Part shown: one piece after another, positions 25,943 through 34,370 of the stretch | How positions within the stretch are numbered: position 1 is the first letter of the stretch | Layout of the letters: every line of letters starts with the position of its first letter | Assembly: GCA_036841525.1 (NCBI GenBank) | Contig: DAITVZ010000003.1 | Location: forward strand, 1-64,000 | Direction: 5' to 3' | DNA length: 64,000 bases | Origin: JAAYEA01 sp012689325 | GTDB taxonomy: Bacteria > Chloroflexota > Anaerolineae > JAAYEA01 | Notes under the pieces: model-generated | The model's input: the letters and a program-made list of their open reading frames with translations, nothing else | The model's database searches: none | What the model was told of the DNA's origin: nothing | Made by a program: the position numbers and the translations under genes

Positions 25943-26602
25943 CTACTTGTGCTGCTCCAGCAGCCACTCGTAGAGCGCCGGGTCGTTGTAGGCCGCGGTC
26001 CACGAGTCGTGCCCGGCCTCCGGATACACGGTGAAACGGACGTTCCCGCCGCATTCAGTCAGCTTGTCCACCAGCACCTGCGACTCGCGCAGCGGCACAG
26101 TTGGATCCTTGGCCCCATGAAAGACCCACACCGGCGTCCCCTTGAGCGCTTGCACCTTGGCCGGGAACCCGGCGTGCCAGGATCCCCCGCCGCAGATGGG
26201 CGCCACCGCCGCGAACCGCTCCGGGTGTTTGGCCCCCAAATGCCAGGACCCGTAGCCGCCCATGCTCAGCCCCGTGAGGTACACGCGCCGCTCGTCCACG
26301 GCGTATCGCGCCGCCACGTCATCCAGCAGCGCCAACAGCGCCGGGATATGGTCCGACCACCAGGTCTCGCAGGGGCATTGGGGCGAGACGGCGATGAACG
26401 GCAGATCGCCCCCCTCGGCCAGCTTGGGGATGCCGTGCTTCTTGACCAGCTCCAGGTCCTCCCCCCGTTCCCCCGCGCCGTGCAGGAAAAGGATCAGCGG
26501 CCACTTTCGGGCCGGGTCATCGCCGTACCCCTTGGGCAGGGCGAGCAGATAGTTCAGCGCGTCCGCCACCTCCACCTCAACCCAGTGCGCTTCCTGTGCC
26601 AT
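25943..26602 (-). CDS. Alpha/beta-hydrolase esterase (dienelactone hydrolase/PHB depolymerase-like)
   Basis: About 219 residues. I prefer the ATG at 26602 over 26608 because AAAGGGG is better spaced. The fold is clear: LFLHGAGERG oxyanion loop, nucleophile GLSMGGYGS, acid GAKDPTVP and base AGHDSW. It resembles predicted peptidases/phospholipases that release acyl groups (acetyl or feruloyl) from sugars. There is no signal peptide. Thirteen bases separate it from the upstream nitroreductase gene, so they may be co-transcribed. Confidence 0.88.
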   Translation of the reverse strand: MAQEAHWVEVEVADALNYLLALPKGYGDDPARKWPLILFLHGAGERGEDLELVKKHGIPKLAEGGDLPFIAVSPQCPCETWWSDHIPALLALLDDVAARYAVDERRVYLTGLSMGGYGSWHLGAKHPERFAAVAPICGGGSWHAGFPAKVQALKGTPVWVFHGAKDPTVPLRESQVLVDKLTECGGNVRFTVYPEAGHDSWTAAYNDPALYEWLLEQHK

Positions 26603-26615
26603 GATCATGCCCCTT

Positions 26616-27341
26616 TCACCTTGGATGTCCCACCACGCTCATATAGATCACGCTCTCCTCGATGCCATCCAGCCCCACGACCTGGTTGCAGGCGTCGTCA
26701 AAGAGCGCGCCGATCTGGCACGTGCCCAGCCCCAGCGCCGTGGCCGCCAGCGCCAGGTTCTCCGCCACATGCCCGGCGTCGAGATAGATGTAGCGATAGC
26801 TGCGCTGCTTGTACTTCCAGCGCGACCGCTCGAACACCGCGCTCCAGATAAAGACCGCCTGCGCCTGAGCGCACATCCGCTGCCCCAGCGCCGCCAGCGC
26901 CACCGCCTGCCCCAACTCGCCCAGCCGCAGCTCCTCCAGCACATGGTCGCGCACGGCGTAGTGATACAGCCCGGCGGGCAGCCCCTCCACCCGATTCGCC
27001 GCCACATAGGTCTCGATGGGATATAGGCCCCCCGCCGAGGGCGCGGTGCGAAAGGCGAACCCACCCTGCTCTCGCTGGATGCCCCCGCTGGCCCACAGCA
27101 AGTAGGCCAGTTGCGCCAGCGTCAGCGGCTGCTCGGAAAAGCGGCGCACGCTCTTGCGCAGGCGCAGCGCCTGGTCCAGCGGCAGCGTCGCCTGAGTGTC
27201 GCCCGCGGCCAGCGGGATCCGCTTGCTCTCCGGGTAGAGCTTGTAGAGCGGCGGCTGCTTGGACCAATCCAGCGGCTCGCCGCCCATGGTCTGCATGGAA
27301 TACTTGGTCTCTTGCTGAAAGCGATCGCCGATCTTGTCCAT
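26616..27341 (-). CDS. SagB-type nitroreductase family protein
   Basis: The 241-residue protein starts MDKIGDRFQQ behind GGGAGGGG. It has RKSVRRFSEQPLTLAQLAYL, a flavin-contacting RTAPSAGGLYPIE loop, and YLDAGHVAENLALAATALGL at the dimer/FMN region. This is the SagB-type branch of FMN nitroreductases. In some species they oxidise azolines to azoles in peptides, but stand-alone members like this have unknown substrates. No YcaO or precursor peptide gene is nearby, so peptide maturation is unlikely here. Confidence 0.88.
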   Translation of the reverse strand: MDKIGDRFQQETKYSMQTMGGEPLDWSKQPPLYKLYPESKRIPLAAGDTQATLPLDQALRLRKSVRRFSEQPLTLAQLAYLLWASGGIQREQGGFAFRTAPSAGGLYPIETYVAANRVEGLPAGLYHYAVRDHVLEELRLGELGQAVALAALGQRMCAQAQAVFIWSAVFERSRWKYKQRSYRYIYLDAGHVAENLALAATALGLGTCQIGALFDDACNQVVGLDGIEESVIYMSVVGHPR

Positions 27342-27354
27342 GGCCCCTCCCAGC

Positions 27355-28080
27355 TTACTTGACCCGATACCAGTAACGGTAAAGCTCCGCAAAGCCGCAG
27401 CGGGTATAGAGCCGTCGCGCGGGCTCGTTCGCCTCCACCACCTGCAGGTAGGCCACCCGCGCGCCGCGCGCGACCGCCCACCCCAGCAGCCCCTGCACCA
27501 GTTGCGTGCCATAGCCCTGCCCGCGCCGCAGGGGATCGGTCACGATGTCAAAGATGCCGAGCAGTTCCCCCTCGCGCACGCCCAAGCCGCAGGCCGCAGC
27601 CCCCTCGTCGGTCATCAGGACCGCGTAGCAGCACTCGCTCGGGATCGCTCGCAGCATGCCCCGGTGCGCCGGGCTGTTCGCCGTCCCCCTCATGCGGTGG
27701 TACTCCGCCAGCCAGCCGTCCAGCGGCAGCTCGGCCAGCCGACCCTCCGCGGCAGCCGGGGCCGGGACGTCCTCCAGCCCGCGGGTCATGACCAGGGTGG
27801 GCTCCAGCACCCGGTAACCCTGCGCCGCCAGATGCGCATCCAGCTCCTCCGGCGCGAAGGGAGTCAGCCGAAAGATCGGCGGCAGGCCGCGCGCGGCGTA
27901 TTCCCGCTCGCAAAAGGCTACGTTGTCCGCCAGGTCGAGCTCCGCAGCATAGATGGCGTTGGCCGAGTTGGCGCGCTTGGTGTAGCCATCGGCAAAGCGT
28001 AATAGCCACCCGTCATGCAAGATCTGCTGCAACGCGGGCCAGGCGTTGAGCGCGGCTTCCTCAATGCGACGGGGATTCAT
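27355..28080 (-). CDS. GNAT acetyltransferase
   Basis: 241 residues. The C-terminal half holds the acetyl-CoA site: IVTDPLRRGQGYGTQLVQGL (RGQGYG) and the NEPARRLYTRCGF end motif. The N-terminal half is a second, degenerate GNAT-like part. Such proteins N-acetylate small amines or peptides. The ATG overlaps the stop of the upstream GNAT gene (ATGA), so the two acetyltransferases are coupled. Substrate unknown. Confidence 0.87.
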   Translation of the reverse strand: MNPRRIEEAALNAWPALQQILHDGWLLRFADGYTKRANSANAIYAAELDLADNVAFCEREYAARGLPPIFRLTPFAPEELDAHLAAQGYRVLEPTLVMTRGLEDVPAPAAAEGRLAELPLDGWLAEYHRMRGTANSPAHRGMLRAIPSECCYAVLMTDEGAAACGLGVREGELLGIFDIVTDPLRRGQGYGTQLVQGLLGWAVARGARVAYLQVVEANEPARRLYTRCGFAELYRYWYRVK

Positions 28081-28586
28081 GGTTGGCCGCCCTCCGTGGG
28101 ATACGCCGGGACGACGCGGGCGACGCGAAAGCCGCGCGAGAGATAGTTGCCCAAGGCGTGGGGATGGTCATAGTTGCAGGTGACCAGCCAGATGCGGTTG
28201 CCGCCCCGCTCCCAGCCGCGGCGGATGGCATGGCTCAGGAACGCGGCGCCGATGCCGCGGCCGATGAAAGGCTCGAGGAGGCCAAAACACTGGATCCTCA
28301 TGCTGCCGTCGCTCTGGGCCTCCAGCTCGTAATAGCCCGCCGGGGTGCCCGAGAGGTAGGCGATCCAGGTCTCCAGCTCGGGTCGCTCCGCATACTGGCG
28401 CCACTCCGCCTCCCCCCAGCCCTCGCGGCCGCCCCAGCGCCAGCGGCTGCCCACCGCCTGGTGTAGCCAGCGGTTCAACTCGGGCAGTGGAACCTCCGCC
28501 CGCACGATGGCTAGCTCGCCCACCGACGACGATTTGGGGCGGAACTGGTCCGGGCTGGTCATCTCCAGGGTGTAGCGTATCTTCAT
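28077..28586 (-). CDS. GNAT acetyltransferase
   Basis: The 169-residue protein starts MKIRYTLEMT behind AAGGAGGG. The GNAT core has WIAYLSGTPAGYYELE, IQCFGLLEPFIGRGIGAAFL (RGIGAA is the acetyl-CoA loop) and DHPHALGNYLSRGF. The N-terminus (LNRWLHQAVGSRWRW) is typical of a GNAT subfamily with an aromatic substrate loop. It is first of a four-gene minus-strand run (28586-25943). Confidence 0.87.
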   Translation of the reverse strand: MKIRYTLEMTSPDQFRPKSSSVGELAIVRAEVPLPELNRWLHQAVGSRWRWGGREGWGEAEWRQYAERPELETWIAYLSGTPAGYYELEAQSDGSMRIQCFGLLEPFIGRGIGAAFLSHAIRRGWERGGNRIWLVTCNYDHPHALGNYLSRGFRVARVVPAYPTEGGQP

Positions 28587-28661
28587 GCGCTGGGCCCTCC
28601 TTGGTGGATTGCTGGTCTGGGGCCATTCTACACGTTCCCTTGGCCCTGGCAACCCGGCGCG

Positions 28662-28689
28662 TTGCCGCTGGCGGGTTTCGGGGTATAAT
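28662..28689 (+). promoter_or_regulatory. Promoter of trmI
   Basis: TTGCCG (28662-28667), 16-base spacer, perfect TATAAT (28684-28689), with the start codon 31 bases further on. Confidence 0.65.
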
Positions 28690-28719
28690 GAGCATTCGCA
28701 ATCTGCCTGGAGGCAAAGC

Positions 28720-29643
28720 ATGAGTGTAGCGCAAGAAGGAGACCTGGCCCTCCTCATCGGCCCGGACAAGCGGCGTTTCATCATCCGACTGGTGCCCGGA
28801 CAGGAGCGCCATACCCACCGGGGCGTCATCAAGCACGATGACCTTATCGGCCAGCCCTATGGCCGCGAGGTGCAGACGCACATCGGACAGGCCTTCATGG
28901 TCCTGCGCCCCTCCCTGCACGACCTGATCATGAACGTGAAGCGGATCACGCAGATCATCTACCCCAAAGAGATCGGCCATATCCTGCTCAAGCTGAGCGT
29001 GGGGCCGGGGAGCCGCATCATCGAGGCCGGGACCGGCAGCGGCGGCCTCACCCTGGCGCTGGCCCACATGGTTCGCCCCGCGGGCCGAGTCTATTCCTAC
29101 GAGGAGCGCCCCGAGATGTCCAAGGCGGCGGCGCGCAACCTGGAGCGGGTCGGGTTGGCCGAGTACGTGGAGCTCAAGGTCCGCGATATCGGCCTCGGCT
29201 TTGACGAGCGCGAGGTGGACGCCCTCTTTCTCGACGTGCGCGAGCCCTGGATGTACCTGGCGCAGGCCAAGGAGGCGCTGGCGACCGGCGGCTTTTTCGG
29301 CAGCCTGGTCCCCACCACCAACCAAGTGCAGGACCTTCTCCAACACCTGGAGTACCACCGCTTCAGCGACATCGAGGTGCTAGAGATCCTGGTCCGCGGC
29401 TACAAGCCGGTGCCGGAGCGCCTGCGCCCCACCGATCGCATGATCGCGCACACGGGCTTTTTGATCTTTGCCCGCAGCACCGACCGATCGCTGGAATGCG
29501 AGGCGCCCGCCTTGGCGGAGGAGTCGCTCCAGGAGCCGCTGCCGCTCGGGGATGCCGACGCGCCCGCCAGCGAGGCCATGGAGGCGCCGGACGCGGCGGA
29601 GGCGGGCCTGCTGGACGACCTGGAGGCGCCCGAGGGTCTGTAG
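28720..29643 (+). CDS. trmI: tRNA (adenine-N1)-methyltransferase, TrmI family
   Basis: The 307-residue protein starts MSVAQEGDLA behind TGGAGG. After an N-terminal beta domain the SAM site IIEAGTGSGGLTLALA appears near residue 107. LDVREPWMYL, the aspartate-containing active-site strand, is at about 180, and the family C-terminus RMIAHTGFLIFARS follows. The enzyme makes m1A58 in the T loop of tRNAs. The last 50 residues are an acidic Ala/Glu/Pro tail not usual in the family. It has its own promoter, divergent from the GNAT genes. Confidence 0.9.
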   Translation: MSVAQEGDLALLIGPDKRRFIIRLVPGQERHTHRGVIKHDDLIGQPYGREVQTHIGQAFMVLRPSLHDLIMNVKRITQIIYPKEIGHILLKLSVGPGSRIIEAGTGSGGLTLALAHMVRPAGRVYSYEERPEMSKAAARNLERVGLAEYVELKVRDIGLGFDEREVDALFLDVREPWMYLAQAKEALATGGFFGSLVPTTNQVQDLLQHLEYHRFSDIEVLEILVRGYKPVPERLRPTDRMIAHTGFLIFARSTDRSLECEAPALAEESLQEPLPLGDADAPASEAMEAPDAAEAGLLDDLEAPEGL

Positions 29644-29672
29644 CTCGCCAGATTTCCGCGCGCAGAAAAAGC

Positions 29673-29701
29673 GAGAGGGGACAGCCTAGCTGCCCCCTCT
29701 C
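29673..29701. terminator. Hairpin terminator between trmI and the PIG-L gene
   Basis: GAGAGGGG and CCCCTCTC form an 8-base stem; inside it CAGC/GCTG pair with a CTA loop. An A-run before it gives a T-run on the minus strand. Confidence 0.75.
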
Positions 29702-29713
29702 TGTCCGTCCAGA

Positions 29714-30541
29714 TCACTCGAAAAAGGGAAACAACCGGCGCAGGTCCTCCGGTGAGGCTTGCTCGCCGTACTCGCTGATCTCGAAAGCCTCCGCGTACTT
29801 GACCTGGCTGGCCCGCTGCTCCCCGTACAGCTCGGCCAGCTTGGCGCGGTAGGCCTCGGCGGATGCGCGGAAGCGCGGGTCCAGGAAGGCGCGCAGCCAG
29901 GCCCGCCGCTCCGAGGGGCTCTCCGGCACCTGGTCCTCCTCCTCGCGGTTATAGGGCAGCCACTCGTACATCTGCGAAACGTGACAGGCCAGCGCGACCA
30001 CCTTCTTTTCCACGACCTCGTCAATAGCGACCACCACGTCCGGCGCGAAGGGGACCGGCTTCCGGAAGTGGTCCTCCACGTACGCCACCACCGGCATCTG
30101 GCGCATGTGATAGGCGTCCGAGACAGCGTTGGGCACGGTGAGCAAATAGACCGCATCCTGCACCAGTTGGGCCGTGGCGCGGTGATCGGGGTGATAGTCC
30201 CAAAGCCGCGGGGCCAAGATCAGGTGCGGGCGGTAGCTGCGGATCAGCCGGATCACCGCGCGGCGGTTCTCCAGCGTGGGCAGGAGCTCGCCATCGTGGT
30301 TATCCAGCACCACGTACTCGGCGCCCACGCACTGTCCGGCGGCCTGCGCCTCCATCCGCCGGCGCCAGGCCAGCGGCGCGCCGCCCATGGTCTGGTGCCC
30401 CGCGTCGCCGTTGGTCACCGAGACCATCTTGACGCTGTGCCCCAGCCCGGTATAGAGGGCGGCCACTCCCGCCGCCTTGAAATCGCAATCGTCGGGGTGC
30501 GCGCCAAAGACGAGCACCCGCAGTTTGTCAGTCGCCACCAC
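29714..30541 (-). CDS. PIG-L family deacetylase
   Basis: 275 residues starting at GTG behind GAGGAGGA (a second GTG follows directly, so the start may be one codon later). The zinc-binding pair is intact: GAHPDDCDF near the N-terminus and DYHPDHR at about residue 115. The LmbE/PIG-L family removes N-acetyl groups from amino sugars, for example in mycothiol- or bacillithiol-type pathways and in glycan processing. With many glycan genes nearby, an N-acetyl-hexosamine derivative is likely. Confidence 0.9.
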   Translation of the reverse strand: MVATDKLRVLVFGAHPDDCDFKAAGVAALYTGLGHSVKMVSVTNGDAGHQTMGGAPLAWRRRMEAQAAGQCVGAEYVVLDNHDGELLPTLENRRAVIRLIRSYRPHLILAPRLWDYHPDHRATAQLVQDAVYLLTVPNAVSDAYHMRQMPVVAYVEDHFRKPVPFAPDVVVAIDEVVEKKVVALACHVSQMYEWLPYNREEEDQVPESPSERRAWLRAFLDPRFRASAEAYRAKLAELYGEQRASQVKYAEAFEISEYGEQASPEDLRRLFPFFE

Positions 30542-30583
30542 TCCTCCTCGTCTCTGGGCGCGCCGCCGCGCCCATGATCAGTG

Positions 30584-31039
30584 CTAACGATAGTCATCTA
30601 GGACCAGCAGCGCCGGCGCCGCGAACCTGCCGGCCCACGCACGGTCGTTGGTGATGATGCAATCCGCGCCATGCAACTGCGCCGCCGCGATCTGTACCGC
30701 ATCGGGCATCCTGAGTCGCGTCTCAGCCCGAACCCATGCAACCCTCTCCGCCAGGGCCAGGTCCAGGGGAACGATCCGCAGATTGGGGAAATTGGCAAGA
30801 TACAGCCGATAGTCCGCCACCGCGTCGCGATTCCCCACCTGGGCCGGCCGCGTGAGTACTTCCGCCAGGGTCACGGTGGTGGTCAGAGCAGACACGACGT
30901 TCTGCTCCACCCGGCGTAGGATCAGCGCCGTCAGGGACGCATAGACAGGATGGTCGCCCAGATGGTAGGAAAGGACCATCGTGTCCAGGAACAGCAGCCG
31001 GTAGGGCTGCAGCGCCGCGCTCAGTTCCTCTACGCCCAT
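30584..31039 (-). CDS. vapC: VapC-type PIN-domain toxin
   Basis: The 151-residue PIN protein starts MGVEELSAAL and shows the acidic set: LFLDTMVLSY, TLAEVL, RMPDAVQIAAA and IITNDRAW. These Asp/Glu residues coordinate Mg2+ in ribonuclease toxins. Its start lies inside the last codons of the antitoxin gene (10-base overlap), the standard coupling of TA pairs. Confidence 0.88.
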   Translation of the reverse strand: MGVEELSAALQPYRLLFLDTMVLSYHLGDHPVYASLTALILRRVEQNVVSALTTTVTLAEVLTRPAQVGNRDAVADYRLYLANFPNLRIVPLDLALAERVAWVRAETRLRMPDAVQIAAAQLHGADCIITNDRAWAGRFAAPALLVLDDYR

Positions 31040-31263
31040 GTGGCCCGCTCCTGCTCCAGCCACGTCTCCGGCTCGGCCCACATCTCTTTGTGCAGCCCGC
31101 GCAGGGCATCGGCAAAGCTGGGCGGCTGTGGGCGGATGGTCACCTGGTCTCCCTCGATGAGAAACAGAAGCGTGGAATCGGGCTCCAGCTTGAGCGCATC
31201 CCGTACCGCTTTGGGAATCACCACCTGGTATTTGGTGCTCAGACGCGCAGCGATATTCTCCAT
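31030..31263 (-). CDS. vapB: AbrB/VapB-type antitoxin
   Basis: The 77-residue protein has a SpoVT/AbrB swapped-hairpin DNA-binding domain at 5-48 (STKYQVVIPKAVRDALKLEP, then EGDQVTIRP) and a C-terminal tail (HKEMWAEPETWLEQERA) that should wrap the PIN toxin. GGAGGT precedes the ATG. It is expected to repress its own promoter at 31293-31320. Confidence 0.88.
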   Translation of the reverse strand: MENIAARLSTKYQVVIPKAVRDALKLEPDSTLLFLIEGDQVTIRPQPPSFADALRGLHKEMWAEPETWLEQERATWA

Positions 31264-31292
31264 CTCGGACCTCCGTGAACTCGGTAAGATGG

Positions 31293-31322
31293 ATTATATA
31301 CTTGTATGATATCCTGTCAAGT
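31293..31322 (-). promoter_or_regulatory. Perfect promoter and palindromic operator of vapBC
   Basis: On the minus strand: TTGACA (31320-31315), 16-base spacer, TATAAT (31298-31293). An inverted repeat ACTTG (31300-31304) / CAAGT (31318-31322), centred on GATATC, covers the spacer and -35, where an AbrB dimer would block RNA polymerase. Confidence 0.8.
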
Positions 31323-31373
31323 GTAGGACGGAATTCCTACCACCTTACAGAGCCAGGCACCGACGCGTTGCGC

Positions 31374-32411
31374 TCAGGATGCCATGGTCGCCGCAAGCTT
31401 GATGGACTCGTACATGCTCAGCGGGTTCGCCAGCCCCTTCCAGGCGATATCAAAAGCCGTGCCGTGGTCCACCGAGGTGCGGATGATCGGCAGGCCCAGG
31501 GTGACCGTCACGCTGGCGTCAAAGCCGTAGACCTTGATGGCGATGTGGCCCTGATCGTGGTACATGGCCACCACGGCGTCGAACTCGCCCTTCATCGCCC
31601 GGAAAAAGATCGAGTCCGCCGGGTAGGGCCCGCGCGCGTCGATCCCCTCGGCCTGCGCCGCGTGAATCGCCGGCGCGATGGCGTCGATCTCCTCGCGCCC
31701 CAGGATGCCGCCCTCGCCGCCGTGCGGGTTGAGCGCCGCCACGGCCAGCCGCGGGTGCGGGATCTTGAGCGCCTTCATCCCCTCATGGGTGATCTCGATG
31801 GTGCGCAATACGTTCCCAACGGTGATGTTTGCCGCAATGTCCTTGAAGGGGATATGCCGGGTGACGTGCACCACGGCCAGTAGGTTATGGGCGCGCCCAT
31901 CGTCCGGCCCGGAGGTCATCAGCATGGTGGTCTCGCCGGTGTTCTTGGTTAGGTCAGCCAGGATCTCGGTGTGCCCGATATACTGCTTATAGCCCGCCAG
32001 GTGCATCGCTTCCTTGTTCAGCGGCGCGGTGACCATGCCCTTCGCCTGGCCCGACTGGACCAGCGCAAGGGCCTTGATCACGTACTCGACCGCGGCCTTG
32101 CCCGCCATGGCGTTGACCTTGCCGATGGCCAGCTCGTCCCAGTCGATGTTGTCCAGCGACAACACGTCCATGGTGCCGACCGCATAGGCAGCCTCGCTGG
32201 CCTGCGTCACACGGCGCACCTTGAGCGGCAGCTTGAGCATCTCTGCTGCCCGCTGCATCACGCCGGCATCGCCCACCACCAGGGGACGGCACATCTCGTT
32301 GATGGCCGGCTTGGCCAGGGTCATCGCGATGATCTCCGGGCCGACGCCCGCGGCATCGCCCATGGTGATGGCCAGCACGGGGCGGGCCGAGGCGGGAGTA
32401 GATGTGTTCAT
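31374..32411 (-). CDS. pdxA: PdxA-family 4-phosphohydroxy-acid dehydrogenase
   Basis: 345 residues with the family signatures ITMGDAAGVGPE at the start, TAPLNKEAMHLAGY near 130, the zinc ligands His in KQYIGHTE, HDQGH and a C-terminal TSVDHGTAFD. The family oxidises 4-hydroxythreonine-4-phosphate in vitamin B6 synthesis. A PdxA2 branch instead oxidises D-erythronate or D-threonate 4-phosphate in sugar-acid breakdown. No other vitamin B6 gene is nearby and the region is rich in sugar genes, so the second role is quite possible. It is divergent from the selenoprotein candidate. Confidence 0.87.
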   Translation of the reverse strand: MNTSTPASARPVLAITMGDAAGVGPEIIAMTLAKPAINEMCRPLVVGDAGVMQRAAEMLKLPLKVRRVTQASEAAYAVGTMDVLSLDNIDWDELAIGKVNAMAGKAAVEYVIKALALVQSGQAKGMVTAPLNKEAMHLAGYKQYIGHTEILADLTKNTGETTMLMTSGPDDGRAHNLLAVVHVTRHIPFKDIAANITVGNVLRTIEITHEGMKALKIPHPRLAVAALNPHGGEGGILGREEIDAIAPAIHAAQAEGIDARGPYPADSIFFRAMKGEFDAVVAMYHDQGHIAIKVYGFDASVTVTLGLPIIRTSVDHGTAFDIAWKGLANPLSMYESIKLAATMAS

Positions 32412-32426
32412 GGATCCTCCGATTCT

Positions 32427-32454
32427 TTGACAGGCTAGTCCAAACGGCTATACT
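32427..32454 (+). promoter_or_regulatory. Promoter and leader of the lipoprotein phosphoesterase gene
   Basis: TTGACA (32427-32432), 16-base spacer, TATACT (32449-32454). The leader then contains a 7-base hairpin TGGCCGG/CCGGCCA (32472-32490) directly before the Shine-Dalgarno AGGAG (32493-32497). The gene is therefore set up for expression. Confidence 0.75.
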
Positions 32455-32506
32455 TGATGGCATTCCTGCGGTGGCCGGTCTTGCCGGCCATGAGGAGCGT
32501 GCCAAC

Positions 32507-33594
32507 TTGAGATATCGCGTCGCCATCGTCCTGTTGCTGTTGCTGCTAACGGCCTGCCGCGTCGAGGTAGAGCTGTCCGTCACGCCTACGCCTTCGCCCG
32601 AGCCGCCGACGGCGACGTTGGTTCCGCCAACGGCCACGCGGGTTCCTCCGGTAGCCACATCCACGGCCACGCCGGCCGAACCGGCAACTGCGACCCCGAC
32701 CAAGACCGCCACGACGGCCCCCACGTCCACGCCGCTGCCGACATCGACGCCCAACCCGGCCCTAGGCGCGCTGACGCTCACGATCGTTCACACCAACGAT
32801 ACCTTCGGCGAGACCGATCCCTGCGGCTGACAGCCCCCCAAGGGCGGGTTGGCCCGGCGGGCCACCTTCATCAAGCAAGTCCGCGGCAGCGCGGAGAACG
32901 TCCTGGCGCTGGATTCCGGCAACGTCTTGGTGGGCGTCCATGGCCTGTCCGAGCAGACCCAGGGCGAGGTGATCATCGACGCGCTGAACCTGATGGGCTA
33001 TACGGCCATCACCCTGGGCGCGAACGACCTGCGCCTGGGCCCCACGGTCCTGCGCGAGCGGATGGCCCAGGCCGAGTTTCCCATCGTCTCGGCGAACATC
33101 ACCATCGCCGAGACCGGCAAGCTCTTCGCCGATCCCTATGCCATCGTCGAGATCGCCGGCCACCGGCTGGGCATCATCGGCTTCACCGAGCCGGTCGGCC
33201 AGCTCCCGGCCGTGACCGGCGAGTCCGAGTCCTTTACCATCCAGGAGCCGCTCGAGTTCGGGCTGCCCTATCTGCAGGCGGCGCTCCAAGAGGCCGATAT
33301 CGTCATCGTCCTCTCGCACCTGGGCCAGGCCCTGGATGAAGCGCTCGCCAAACAGGTCGCCGGGCTGGACGTCATCATCGCTGGCCGGGATGGCATGGTG
33401 CTCAATCCCGCGCGGTATGATAGCACAGGGCCGGTGATCGCGCAAGCAGGCACGCAGGGACAGCTCGTCGGCCAGCTTGAGCTCGCGCTCGACGCGCGAG
33501 GCCAGGTGGTCGCGTTCGGCGGCAAGCCGGTCCTGCTCACCGATGCCTACGCCTACGATCCCGAGATGCTGGCGCTGCTAGACCGCTATCGCCC

Positions 33595-33598
<4 letters not shown>
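32507..33598 (+). CDS. Lipoprotein 5'-nucleotidase-like phosphoesterase, candidate selenoprotein (in-frame TGA)
   Basis: Start is TTG 9 bases after AGGAG. Residues 1-17 are a lipoprotein signal (LLLLLLTAC, lipid on Cys17), then a Thr/Pro linker (24-82), then a UshA-type phosphoesterase fold (about 88-363: LTIVHTNDTFG, LALDSGN, TLGANDLRLG, IVLSHLGQ, DVIIAGRDG). At 32828-32830 the frame has TGA, giving DPCG-U-QPPKGGLARRATF. As I recall the family, relatives have PCGC followed by GGLARRA, so TGA stands exactly where a Cys is expected. With selenocysteine the product is 363 residues, Sec at 108. The frame is otherwise open for 256 codons after it. Several usual metal-ligand His residues are missing (TNDTFG, AGRDG), so catalysis may be redox or altered. 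Alternative: nonsense mutation. Confidence 0.72.
32831..32867 (+). promoter_or_regulatory. SECIS-like hairpin after the in-frame TGA
   Basis: TGGCCC (32850-32855) and GGGCCA (32859-32864) form a 6-base stem with loop GGC, extended below a T-C mismatch by G-C and G-T pairs. The loop begins 26 bases after the TGA and has G in its first two positions. This fits the known bacterial SECIS rule (loop 16-37 bases after UGA, early G). GC-rich sequence makes chance hairpins common. Confidence 0.5.
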
Positions 33599-34290
<692 letters not shown>

Positions 34291-34311
34291 GATCCAGTCC
34301 TTCGCGGTGGT

Positions 34312-34334
34312 GGCCCGCGAGATCTGCGCGGGCC
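34312..34334. promoter_or_regulatory. Large dyad between divergent ABC ATPase and scpA genes
   Basis: GGCCCGCG (34312-34319) and CGCGGGCC (34327-34334) are exact 8-base arms around AGATCTG. It lies 21 bases before one start codon and 36 before the other. It could be an operator for both genes or a leader hairpin. Confidence 0.4.
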
Positions 34335-34370
34335 CGCCTATTCTACTACGAGTCGAGGCCATAGCCAAGT

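Noticed and set aside
26616..27341. Azole-peptide (SagB) biosynthesis cluster
   Set aside because: No YcaO, no precursor peptide and no transporter lie nearby. The neighbours are an esterase and acetyltransferases.
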